The notes beneath the pieces were generated by a model, which had not been told where the DNA came from, ran no database searches, and saw nothing but the letters and a program-made list of their open reading frames with translations. From Bursaphelenchus xylophilus (Eukaryota; Nematoda; Chromadorea; Rhabditida; Aphelenchoididae): a stretch of 64,000 bases of DNA. This document shows, piece by piece, positions 11,230-22,800 of the stretch (its first letter is position 1; each line of letters starts with the position of its first letter). The stretch spans positions 12,462,001-12,526,000 of the forward strand of contig CAJFCV020000006.1 in the NCBI GenBank assembly GCA_904066235.2, in the 5' to 3' direction. Both the position numbers and the translations under genes were made by a program.

Positions 11230-11930
11230 GCTTTTTTTCCTGATCGAGTATTTCAAAGGGTGACCGTCAACTTTTTCGAACTTGCCCGACCGATTTTATC
11301 GTTGTCAATTATGAGTCCGCCGGGAAAATAATGAGCGAAAAAAACCAATATAATCGGTAAATTGACCAACCTGACTGGTCGTTTAACCAATTTGGTCGGC
11401 CATTTGACCAATTTGACTATCAGTCTGTTGGGAAAATAATGAGCACAGTGTCGCTGCGCCGATCACGTCGCTGAAGTGAAAAGCAATTTGATTTTGCCAC
11501 GACACAATTAATTTTCTTTGCGGCCATGCCATTTTTGATGCGAGATTGCTCTGTTGGCCGACTGCGTAGCCATCAGTTTGTCGGGAAAATAATGAGCACT
11601 CTGTCGCATCGAAAATTGCATCGCCGGCGAGAAAATGAATTGTCGCGGCTAAATCAAATTTCTTTTCACCTCAGCGACACGATCGGCACAGTGACGCTGT
11701 GCCCATTATTTTCCTGACAGACTGATAGTCGAATTGGTCAAATGACCTGTTAAATTGGTTAATCGACTAGTGAGGTTGGTCAATTTAACGATTAGATTGG
11801 TTGGTTTTTTCGCTCATTATTTTCCTGACAGACTCAAAATAATAATTGACCGCGATCAAACCGAGCGGCCAAGTTCAAAAAAGTTGATAGTCACCCTTTG
11901 AAACAGTCGATCAGAAAAAAAATCAAAAAA
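11230..11930. repeat. Compound 700-bp palindrome containing family B foldback
   Basis: The left arm, starting CCTGATCGAGTATTTCAAAG at 11239, is repeated inverted at about 11890-11925 (CTTTGAAACAGTCGATCAG). The intervening sequence mirrors through TTGACCAACCTGACTGG-type motifs to a centre near 11575. Two inverted family B sequences (CAGTCTGT[CT]GGGAAAATAATGAGC) lie inside, and two more partial B ends (CCGCCGGGAAAATAATGAGC and its inverse) sit in the outer arms. The whole can fold into one long hairpin. Confidence 0.75.
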
Positions 11931-11934
11931 GTTT

Positions 11935-12412
11935 TTTTTTGACTGGCAGGTTAGTTAATTGACTGGTCCAGTCGGTTAAATTGACCGGTCAGATCGGTTA
12001 ATTGACTAGTAAGATTGGTTTATTGACCAGTCAGGTTGGTCAATTTACCGATTAGGTCGGTCAAATTGACCGGTGCACCGCGCAATCACCGCGGTGTGAT
12101 TGGTCAAATTAACCTGTCGGATTAGTCAAATGACCGGTAAAATTGGTTAACTGACTAGTCAGATTGATTTATTAACCGGCCAGGCAGGCTTATTTGGGAA
12201 ATCCGACTTGTTAATCGGCCGGTAAAATAGGTATAGTGACCTGTCAGAATGGTCAAAAGACCCGCTATATCGATTACTTGGACGGTCAGCCTGGTCAAAC
12301 GAACCATTATATTGGTTGTTTGACTGGTCAGATTGGTCAAAGACCCAATAAAATTGGTAATATGATCTGGCAAATTCAAATTCTAACTATAATTATAGTA
12401 TTTTGAACGCAT
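11935..12412. repeat. TTGACCGGTCA-type array 1
   Basis: Degenerate tandem units of about 25-30 bases built around TTGAC[CT][AG]GTCA[GA][AG]TTGGTTAA. The core TTGACCGGTCAA is self-complementary. The same motif fills introns of the receptor and SEC24 genes. Confidence 0.8.
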
Positions 12413-12974
12413 TTTTATAAGCCAAAATACCCATCTGCAAAGCCTGAACTCACAAGCAAGCGACTGCTTGTTTAACCTTCTTTGTCAGCGACTTATAAAT
12501 TGATCAAATGACAAGTTTTTTTGATAACGAATCGCCCCAAAAAAATGACTTTTTCGGCGTTTTTCTGGACGAAAATCGAGGAACGAAATTATTTTTATAA
12601 TTTCTTCCGGGTTTTCTGTACAGAAAATACTTGAAAATTGTTGTTATAGTGAGATTTCATTATAGAAATTGTTTGTTTTATCGAGTTTCGCTGTAAAATC
12701 CCAAAATGTTCGATTAATTTTGCGTTGATTTTCAGAGAATCGCCGATCATCATAATCTTTGGTATCTCCCCGCTCGTTTTATTGTTCATTCAATTGGAAA
12801 TGAAGCCGAAAGTCGTTTGAAACCCGCCGTCTGGAATCCGATTTCGATTACAAAAGACGATTCTTAGCGGATATTGGTAAGAATTTTTTGAAGGATTCTT
12901 TTTGTTTTAGGGGTTGAAATAATGAAATAATAATATAATAGGGGATTGCAAACAGAATTTTGTTGGCAAATTTG
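12413..12974. other. Intergenic DNA, no feature recognised
   Basis: A/T-rich, with no convincing exon or repeat. It separates two TTGACCGGTCA-type arrays. Confidence 0.3.
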
Positions 12975-13800
12975 ACCGGTGGATTTGACCTATCTGACCG
13001 GGCATGACCAACATGTCAGGTTTATTTGGTCATTCCAGGCCCAGATACAGTGCGGGACCTGGTCCAGCGGCAAAAAACGTACCATTTCGCATCCAGGAAG
13101 CATCAAAAAATGTGGTAAAATGCTTCCGTCTCCAAGTGAAAAAACTCCGATTTCAAGGCGCGTCTGCCCTTTTTGTGAAGGAAATGGCGCGCCCTTCAAA
13201 ACGAATTTTTTTCACTTGGAAGGGGAAGCATTTTGCCACATTTTGGATACTCCCCGGATGCAAAATGGTACGTTTGTTGCCACTAGATCAGCTCCCCCAC
13301 TGTAGATCATTATAGACAAAACTTTTTTTTTGACAATTCGGCCGGTCGTATGTCCAAACTGACCGGTCGATTTTACCTATCTGATTGGTCCATTGCCATG
13401 TTTGACCGGGCATGACCAAGTTGCATTGTGCCAGGGGAGGTTTATTTGGTCTTTTCAGGCCTAGACAAGACTCATGTCGGCAATTTTTCGGTCATCTGAC
13501 CACTTGATTGATTGATTTGACAAATTTGTCCGGGCATTACCAAGATGTCCGGGCAGGTTTATTTGGTCATTCCAGGCGACAAGACCCCTGTCGGCAATTT
13601 TTAGGTCATCTGACCACTTGATTGGTCGATTTGACCTGTCTGACCAGTCGATTTAGCCAATCTGACCGAACATGACCAAGATGTCCGGTCAGGTTAAGAA
13701 TATCATTCAAGCCCTCGCCAACACTTTATAGTGTTTTTTGACGATTTGACCAGTCATCTGACCAACTTGACCGGTTATATTCGCCAAATTCTATAACTCT
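12975..13800. repeat. TTGACCGGTCA-type array 2
   Basis: Degenerate units such as TTGACCGGTCGATTTGACC and TCTGACCGGGCATGACCAAG, interrupted at 13048-13302 by a family A foldback. A longer unit containing CAGGTTTATTTGGTCATTCCAGGC recurs at about 13015, 13435 and 13553, so part of the array is a tandem duplication. Confidence 0.75.
13048..13302. mobile_element. Family A foldback MITE, copy 2
   Basis: TA-flanked; starts CAGTGCGGGACCTGGTCC and ends AGCTCCCCCACTG, with inverted arms around a GC-rich centre. It is inserted within the TTGACCGGTCA-type array. Confidence 0.8.
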
Positions 13801-13894
13801 TAAAAATATTATGATTACAAGTGTATGGGTAAAAAACTTGTTTAATATCTTTTAGTATTATTTTCTCCCTCTTTTAGACATTAATTTCTCCAAA

Positions 13895-16800
13895 ATGGAG
13901 CTCTGGCAACAATGTGTGCAATGGCTCCGAGCCTGTGGAGTTCTTCAAGATTTCATCAAATTCGAACGACTCGAAGCATTCGCCTATTTCCTCAAAGATG
14001 GCATCCTTTTATGTCGTCTGGCCCAAAGATTGGATGAGAATTCAATTGATGAGAGTCAAATCCACACAAATGCCACTTGTGATTCAGAGGTGAGTTGGTT
14101 TGAAAATTGGGGTAAAAATTTATGGGTAAAATACGATTGTCATCGATGGTGAAAAGTTTTTAGCGGGGGATAGGACCCCTGGACACATTAAAAATTCAAA
14201 AAAAAAAAAAAAATGAAAAATAAAAAAAAAAATTTGAATTTTGTATGTGACCAATCTGACCACAAAAATTTTTGGCAAGGTGCCCAAAATGACCAGGAAA
14301 ATCGAAAACAAAAAAAAAATTTTTTGAATTTTAAAAAAGCTCTAATTTCAAAAAAAAATTTTTGAGTTTTAAAAAAATTCAAATTTCAAAAAATCACCCC
14401 ACGAAACTAAAAATTTTCAAAATTATTCAAATAATTTTTAACCCTACTTTTCGCATAAGCACCCCCACATTGGTCTAAAGACCCACTTATGACCCAAACT
14501 CCATTATGTATTTTTAGAAATTCTCAAGGAGCTTCGCCTTTCTTTTTGTTTTCGTATAGTGGACACCGCAAAAAATGAACATTGCGATTTCCCTCTCTCT
14601 GCTCATTAGATTACATTCCATGGGATTAGACGATTATTCATATCATGATTATTTGTTTTTCGAGCACTTCTTGTAGTCTTGAATATTGAGATGAGAAATA
14701 GGTTGGGCTTTCTTGGAAATTTGGGGATTAGAATTTAGTGAATTTTGGAAAAATTTGGGCGGAAATTTTTTTAATTTTTTTTGCAAAATTTTGAAGGTCT
14801 GCGATGGAAAATTTGACCTTTTTTTGGTAAAAAACTATGATCCTCGAGAATGACTTAGAAAATTGTAATTTGAATTCATCCCAAATTTCATCGAAATATG
14901 ATCACCGCAACTCGGCCAATATCCCTGTGAATTCAAAAGCAATGCTTTCTTTTTTAATGGACCCGTATTTTGCGAAACAAATATCTTTATGACCACAAGT
15001 TTATTTCAAGTTATCATCAAAAGTTTTTCAAAGTTTAGGGCAATTATTTTCTCGGCGCTTTCGTTTTATGACCGATCTAATCAAGGTGTCGTAAAAGCGT
15101 AAACATTACTATTTTTTGAAACCATTTTTTGCAAATTACCCTGGTCATTTGAGGCCGAAAATTTTTAGTTTTTGAACGAGCTGTTACAGTGGGGGACCTG
15201 ATTCGGTGGCAAAAACGTACCATTTTGCATCCGGGAAGCACCAAAAATGTGGCAAAATGCTTCCCTCTCCAAGTGGAAAAATTTCGTTTTGAAGGGCACG
15301 CCCTATCCCTCACAAAAAGAGGTTTTGAAATCGGAGTTTTTTCACTTGGAGATGGAGGTGTTTTGGCACATTTTTTCATGCTTCCTGGATGCAAAATGGT
15401 ACGTTTTTTGCCACTAGATAAGGTCCCCACTGTATACAGAGGTTTCTTGCTGGTTTTTCCGCTATAACTTTCCCTTTCTTTCACACGTTTCGGACGTTTC
15501 GGCATATACCAGTTCCCTTTTCCCCTTCGAAATTCCCATGTATAATATCCCAATATCGCGCCTCCGGTCTTCCGCTCAATTGACTCGAAGCGGTTTTGAC
15601 AGCCGGCAAAAGCAACAATATTTACAGTCAACACATATTATACTATACGTGTTAGACTCTGCCCGCTGTTTTCGTGTTTTTTTTGCGAAGGTCGTAATGA
15701 ATAATGCGGTTATTATGGATATGAGGGAAGGGGAAAACAAGTGGAGTTTTTGGTTTGTACAGCTACTGCTTGGACCGCCTGAGGGACGCAGTGGCGAAAG
15801 CAAGGCGGTTTGACATCATATTTTATTCGAATTGCCTTGAGAATAGGGTAAAATAAGGTGGAGGTCAAAGAAAGGGTCATTTCGATGGGGTTGAGGGAGA
15901 ATTTTTGGCCGTCTATTGGGTTAAAAAAGATACCAACCCTCTTGTCAAGTGTTGGAATCGAAAATTTTGGAAGAAAAAATTGAATTTTTTTGATGGAAAA
16001 ATTTGGAAAATCCCAAAAAATTTTTTGCGCTAAAAGTGCCATTTTGAAATTTTTAATGGAAAATATAACATTTTTATTGTATCAAAAGTATCAACAGTCT
16101 CTGTATCAAGAATTTTTTGACCGAAAAATTAAGAAAAATCAATTTTTCTATTGAAAATTTGCTTTTTTCTTAATTTTTTCTGTTAGAATTGGGTTAAACA
16201 TTAATTTATAATTATGCTTATGAATATGTTTTTGACTGTGCAAAGGAATTTCCATGCAGTTTTGTTCTTGTTGATAACAATTTATCAAACAAAAAGAATA
16301 AAGGCCCAACCTTTTTTGCTAAAAATCTGTTGAGAAAACGCTTATTTTTTCATGATTTTTTCTTTGTCAATTCTTAATCTACGGGAAATAAAATATGATA
16401 TTTTTTATCCGATTTTTTTACCTCGATTTTTTTTTTAAATTCGGAAATTTTTGAGTAAATTTTTTTTGAATGCTGAGTTATACATGAAGCCAAAAAATTT
16501 AACTCTCGTCCCGTTTTGCAGTTCATCAGCGCCGCAAATATTGCGCGCTTCCTGCGGATCTGCAAGGAGAACTTCGGGCTCGCGGATGCGGACCTCTTCG
16601 ACGAGGCCGACCTCTACGAGTTGGGCGACTTTCGCCGCGTCCTCCACGTCCTGTCGCTGCTCTCCTGGTCCAACAACAGCCGCGGGCTGGGGCTCACGTA
16701 AGTTTCTCAACGGTTTTGTTACGAAAAAATATTTTTCGACCAGAAATGGATGACTTTTTATGGAAATTCAATTTTTGTAGTTGAAGAATGACTCCAATTT

Positions 16801-19800
16801 TTTTGAAATTTTCTCTAGAACTTCTGTATAGAGCACAAATGAAGTGCTGAAAATTTGTGCTGAAACTTTGCAAGGAGTGCTGAGATATTCAATCATTTTT
16901 GCAACGAGAGGTTAGCGAATTAGGGATAAAAAGTTTTTCGACCAAATCTTTGTGGATTTTGATCGGGGAAAAGCGATTTTTTCTGGTAAATTTCTGCTTT
17001 GTATTTAGATACGAATGCCATGTTTGCGATTTGAAAATCTCAAAAAAAAAAAAAAAAAAAAAAAATTTTTTTTGACTTTGAAATTTTTTAAAATTTTTCT
17101 AATTTTCGGAAAAAAAACTTTCTAAAATTGATTAAAACTGTCAAAAATATTCTTAAAAAATTTTTTAAATTAATTTTTCCGCCAAAAAAATCAATTTTCC
17201 AGGGCCTTTCAAAAAAACTTTTTTTGAAATTTTTTAAAATTTTTCTAATTTTCGGAAAAAATCTTTCTAAAATTGATTAAAACTGTCAAAAATGCTCTTA
17301 AAAAGTTTTGAAAATTAATTTTTCCGCGAAAAAATCCATTTTCCAGGCCCTTTCCCCAAACCGAGCCCCCCAACCGCAACACCTTGAACCTCTCCCACGA
17401 AGAAGAAGATCTCTACACCGAGCTCCGTCATCGAGCCGACCAACTGAACGATGAAGTGTTGGCCATCCGACAGAACTATCGAGCCCTGAATGGGATCAAA
17501 CAAAAGCGCGATGAGCAACTTTATTCCTCGTTTGTGGAGAAGAAACGCGCCATCACCAGCTTCAAGCCCTCGAATAAGCGAGAATTCTATATGAAAGAGC
17601 TGCTGGATACGGAGAATAATTACTGTGATACGTTGGCCATGATTCTACATGATTATTACGAGCCGATGAGCAAGTTTGTGTTGGAGGAGGATATGAAAAA
17701 AATATTCATCAATATGAAGGTAAGGGTAATATAAAAAAGGTTGAGAAAGTGGATTGGCGTTTTCGAAAAGAAATTTTTGGGTGATAAATTGCAAAGTCAA
17801 AGTGTAAAAAATATTTGAATTAATTTTTGTACCGCCTGGGGCATTTTTGAGACCGCACTGTGCAAAAAAAACAATATTTGACTGCACTGTGCAGGAAATC
17901 AAAAAAATTTTTTTGCACGGTGCGGAAATAAAAAAAAATTTTTTTTGTAATTTCAGTATAGAAAATTAAAAATGATCCATCAACAAATTCAGCTTTTTTG
18001 AAAAATTTTGCACAGTGAAAAATTTTTTTTATTGCACGGTGCGATGATTTTGAATTTTTTTGCACCGTGCAAATAAAAAAAAACAATATTTTTGAAAGTA
18101 TTTCTCTGGTATTTTTAATTATTTTCCCGCCATTATATCATTCTTTATTCCTTCAGGACCTCCTTCCACTGCACCAGGACTTTCTCCGCTACCTGCAACC
18201 AGCCGTAATGCACTCCCTCGGCTTGGACGCCCCAAACAATGGCATGGATCTAAACGATAACCGCAAAATCAATGTCGGCGACGTTTTCCTGGCCTTCAAG
18301 ACGAGGTTTGTGATCTATGGAGAGTACTGTTCGTATATGGATAGTGGCCGAGAGCACATCTTGAAGTTGATGAAGGATAATGTGCAATTCAGCCGAATGC
18401 TTAATGTAAGTGGTGTTTTTGATGAAGAATTTTGGTAAACAACAAAAAAAATTTTGAAAAAGAAAAAAAAAATTTTTTTTTGTTAAAAAATTTTACTCTC
18501 AAATTTAAAAAAATTGCGTCAAGTTTTGTAAAAAAATTAAATTTTTAAAAAAATATGCAAATTCAACGGCTTTAACGCCACCCTCAACGCTTTTTTATGG
18601 GGTCGCGATTCCCCTCGATTTTTGCAAATATTTGCTTTGAGCGTAAATAGAAATCGCGCCTCCGGCATCTTAAGGTCTTCCCGGACCTCCGAAATGGAAC
18701 TGATAAAAAGCCGGAAAACACGGACCAGTATTTGCTTATATTCCTGATAAAAATGCCTCAAGGGCCGGGAAATTAAATGTTTTTTATTATTGATTTGAAT
18801 TTGGTGTCATGAAGAGCGAATTAGCGGTCTTGAGGGATGATTTGAGGGGAATGGGAATGGTTTTTACGGGCTTAGGAGAGATTTTATTACACTTGAGAGA
18901 TCAAAATTTAATTAAAAATTTTTGGATTTTGGAAAAAAATTGATGACGAAAATCATGTCATGAGATGTTACTATGATTTTTGTGACAGTTATACTTTTAA
19001 AACGACATGTTTCTAGTATTTTTTTGGATAATTTTCACATTTTTTGTCAAGAATTTTGGTCCCACCACGAAAACTTCCGGCTCCAAAAATTAGCCTAAAA
19101 CCCCTCTTATGGTCGTACAAGGTAAACGAAAAAAGTAAAAAAAGCAATCTGAAGATGAGTTTTGTGTCAACACCTCGCAAATCCCCAACTTTTTCCTTCA
19201 ACACGTCATCAAAGCCTGTGTTTAGCCGTTTTACGACCCTTTTCTTCGCTTTTTTCTTCGAAACTTTGAAAGCATTATAATTCGAATAGTTTCTTTTGGG
19301 CCCTGAGACATTATGCATTCATTATTCAGTCTTAATAGTCTTTCTATTTCGATTATTTGCGATTTCCAATCGCTTCGAGCCAGAAATGGACCTTTTTTGG
19401 GTATTTACTCAAATAATTTAGCTCTTGTCGGGTGAAATGTGGTTTAATAATATTGAGGAGAGACTCGTGACGAGCGTCATCGGAAATGACGCAAATTATT
19501 TTAATTTGAAAATGGGAAAAAACTGATAATTTGAGGGGTTTTTTGAGAAATGACGTCATTTTTTGATATTTTTGCGTGCTGAGGTTTACAAAATTCCAAT
19601 TATTTTAAATAACACTCTATTTGTAAATTCCTCATATTTTCTTTTTACCTCCTCTGATTTGAGCATTGACCTCTTTTTTATGACGATTTCATCGATTTTC
19701 GGCCGCGTTTCGCGCAGCTTTTCTAACTTGTTTCGCACAGAAATGGAAAACGAAGGCCCGCTAAATCGACTGGCTAGAGTCCTAGATGGGAATGAGGTTG

Positions 19801-22800
19801 GAAAGCCAATGAAATTGTGGAGTATCTTCCTGATTTACATGAGACTTCTGATCGCCCAGACCTACGCCAAATTCAAGAAAAGAATGGCGAATGTAAGGGC
19901 GGTAGCTGTCAAAATAAGGTCGAAAATAGTCTTGTGAGGTCGCAAATTTATCGAAGAATCAATTTTGGGAGGTTACGAGTTGTTGGGGTTACTGTAATTT
20001 TGTGAATTTTTAATTTTTGATGAAAAGTGGGGAAATTGGTCTAAAATTGGCGGAAACCGGTTTTTCATAAAAATTGTTGGTTGAATTGTAACGTTTGTGC
20101 CTTGTAGAGACATGAGAAGAGTCTGGAAATTACTGAGGGATCAGTAGCGGTAAAAATTAACTCGAAAAATTGTCGAAAATTGAGATTTTTTTGGGAAAAA
20201 TGAAAATAATCAACGAGAATTGCAAAAAATCTCTAAAATTGACTTTTTATCACTCTATAAGTAGTCAGTAATTGGGCTATTTATAGAGTTTAGTTCCTTA
20301 TCTAAGCTTTAGACTAGACATGGCTGGGGGGCCGGGCCGGGCCGAAAATCGCGGCCCGGCCCGGGGGCCGGAAGAGGTCGGCCCGGCCCCGGCCCCCAGG
20401 GGGCCGGGCCGGGCCGGGGGCCGACCGGGGGCCGAACTGTAAATATAAATACTGCATTCATTACGAGATATAACACATTTTTTTTGGGGCTTTGGTAGTT
20501 CAAACCCCCACTGTTTTGTCCATTTCACACACCCCATAAGTAAAAAATTAGAATAATACAAAAAATGGAAATTAGAGTAAAATGACCCCCGGCGTTTTAG
20601 CTGAGACCCCCAGTTACCGTCCAAATTCGTTCTTGTGGTTCAGGCAACGCTGACCGTAGCCGAGAGAACCCAATCCCGAGTAGGCGCTTCAGATTGGATT
20701 AGGGGGCTTATACTGGGTCAAGCGGGGGCTGAACTGGACTGGGGGTTGTACTACCTTAGCCCCCATTTTTTGTTATAAAAATCGAAAAAAAGTTTTTGAA
20801 ACAAAAAATTACCAACCATTGCCATGTATATACTTCAAAAGACCCAATCGGTTCTTGGCTCTGCGTTTTATTTTTATTTTCAAGCCTAATTTTCGCTTTG
20901 AGACTGGGAATTTTAGTCATTGGGGGCCGATTGGGGGCCTGGCGGGGGCCCCCGGCCGGCCCGGCCCGGGGGCCGGAAGAGGTCGGCCCGGCCCCGGGGC
21001 CTTTAAAACTCGTTCGGCCCGGCCCACTAGCCATGTCTACTTTAGACATGAATTTATTACTTCCAAAAACTCAATTTTTTCCAGGAATGTGATCAAAACT
21101 CGGAGCAAAATCAATTCAAATTATGGGATTTAATCTCGGTCCCAATGCAACGAATCCTCAAGTACCATGTGGTCCTAAAAGCCATTTTCGACAGCACGGA
21201 TATCGCACATCCCGAGCACAAAGCAGTTGAAGACGCCTATGAGGGAATGAAGGACGTCAGCGACTATATTAACGAGGCCAAACGCGACTTCGAAACCATG
21301 TTTTTCTTCAACGAATTGATGCAAAAGGTGAGAATGGGATGATTTTTTGGTGGTGGAATTCAATAGTAGTATGTTTCAGGATAAAATTTTCTTTAAAATT
21401 TTTTTGGAATTCAAAAAAAAATTTTTTGCACTGTGCGAAAATTTTTGGATTGATTGATTGCACTGTGCAAAAAATTTTGGGTCGACTGCACGTGCGAAAA
21501 TTTTTGGGTTGACTGCACGGTGCAAAATTTTTTGGATTGACTGCACTGTGCGAAAATTGTTGGATTGGCTGCACGGTGCGAAAATTTTTGGGTTGACTGC
21601 ACGGTGCAAAATTTTTTGGATTGACTGCACTGTGCGAAAATTGTTGGATTGGCTGCACTGTGCAAAAATTGTTGGATTGGCTGCACGGTGCGAAAATTTT
21701 TGGATTGATTGATTGCACTGTGCGGAATTTTTTGAGCTGACTGCACCGTGCAAAAATTTGTTTGGATTGCCTGCACTATGCGAAATTTTTGGTGGACTGC
21801 ACTGTGCGAAAACTTTGGTTGAATGCACCGTGCAAAAAATTTTTGATAAAATTTTTGTGTCTGCACAGTGAAAAAATATTGATTGACCATTGATATTGAG
21901 AATTTTAGAAATCTTTGTCTGCTGATTATGCAAAAATAAAATTTTCTATAATTTTAGGTCCAATACGAATGCAATTACCTCGCCTTTGGTCGGCCAGTCC
22001 AAGATGGGCAAGTCAAAGTCTATGATCCCAAAGTGTCGGACAGCACCAAACAACGCCATGTCTTCCTATTCGAACGAATGATCATGTTCTGCAAGATTGC
22101 GAAGAACGAAAAATACGAATTCCGCTCCCAATACGCACTCTCCGACCTCCAAATGGCCGACGAAGAACAGTCGAATAAGAGCGCAACGTTGCCCAGAAAG
22201 TTAACACAGACCATTTTCGATAATCGAAATTCGTTTATGTTGGTTTTCCGAAGACAGCTGCCAACGGGGACGGTCCCAGCAACAGAGCCGCCCGGATATA
22301 TTCAATTCATTTTTAAAACCGAAGCGCAACGGGATTTGTGGAAGAAGAATGTGGAGAAAGCACTGTAAGTGGGCGGAAATTTTGCTTATAAACTTTTTCG
22401 TTTTTCCGAAAAAAAAAAATTTGCTCTGTACAAAAAATTTTTTTTTTAATCTGCACTGTGCGATGCAATTTTTTTTGCACTATGCGGATCTTTGAAACTT
22501 TTTGTTATTATATGCGCACTGTGCGATGAAAATTTTTTTTTGCACTGTGCGGATCTTTGAAACTAAAAAATAAAAAAAATTTCCATCGCACAGTGCAGAT
22601 CCTTTCATTTTTTATTTCTTAGCTCCGCACTGTGCGACGGAATTTTTTTTGCACTGTGCGTGCGGATCTTTGAAACATTTGGTTATTATGTCTGCACTGT
22701 GCGATGAAAATTGTTCTTTGCACTGTGCGGATCTTTGAAACTTTCTGTTATTATGTTTGCACTGTGCGATGGAAAATTTTTTTTGCACTGTGCAGATTCT

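Noticed and set aside
19674..19937. Possible exon in vav intron 4 (EGPLNRLARVLDGNEVGKP) with an acceptor-like CACAG and a GTAAGG donor
   Set aside because: It cannot join the neighbouring vav exons in phase without a stop and has no family match. Possibly a cryptic exon, but not called.
20298..21133. Gly/Pro/Arg-rich open frames around 20.3-21.1 kb
   Set aside because: They are translations of the GGCC/CCGG tracts of the hAT-like element.
21308..21933. Repetitive open frames of 136-185 codons on the minus strand
   Set aside because: Same cause: frames through the GCACWGTGC array in vav intron 5. No codon-level conservation between frames.
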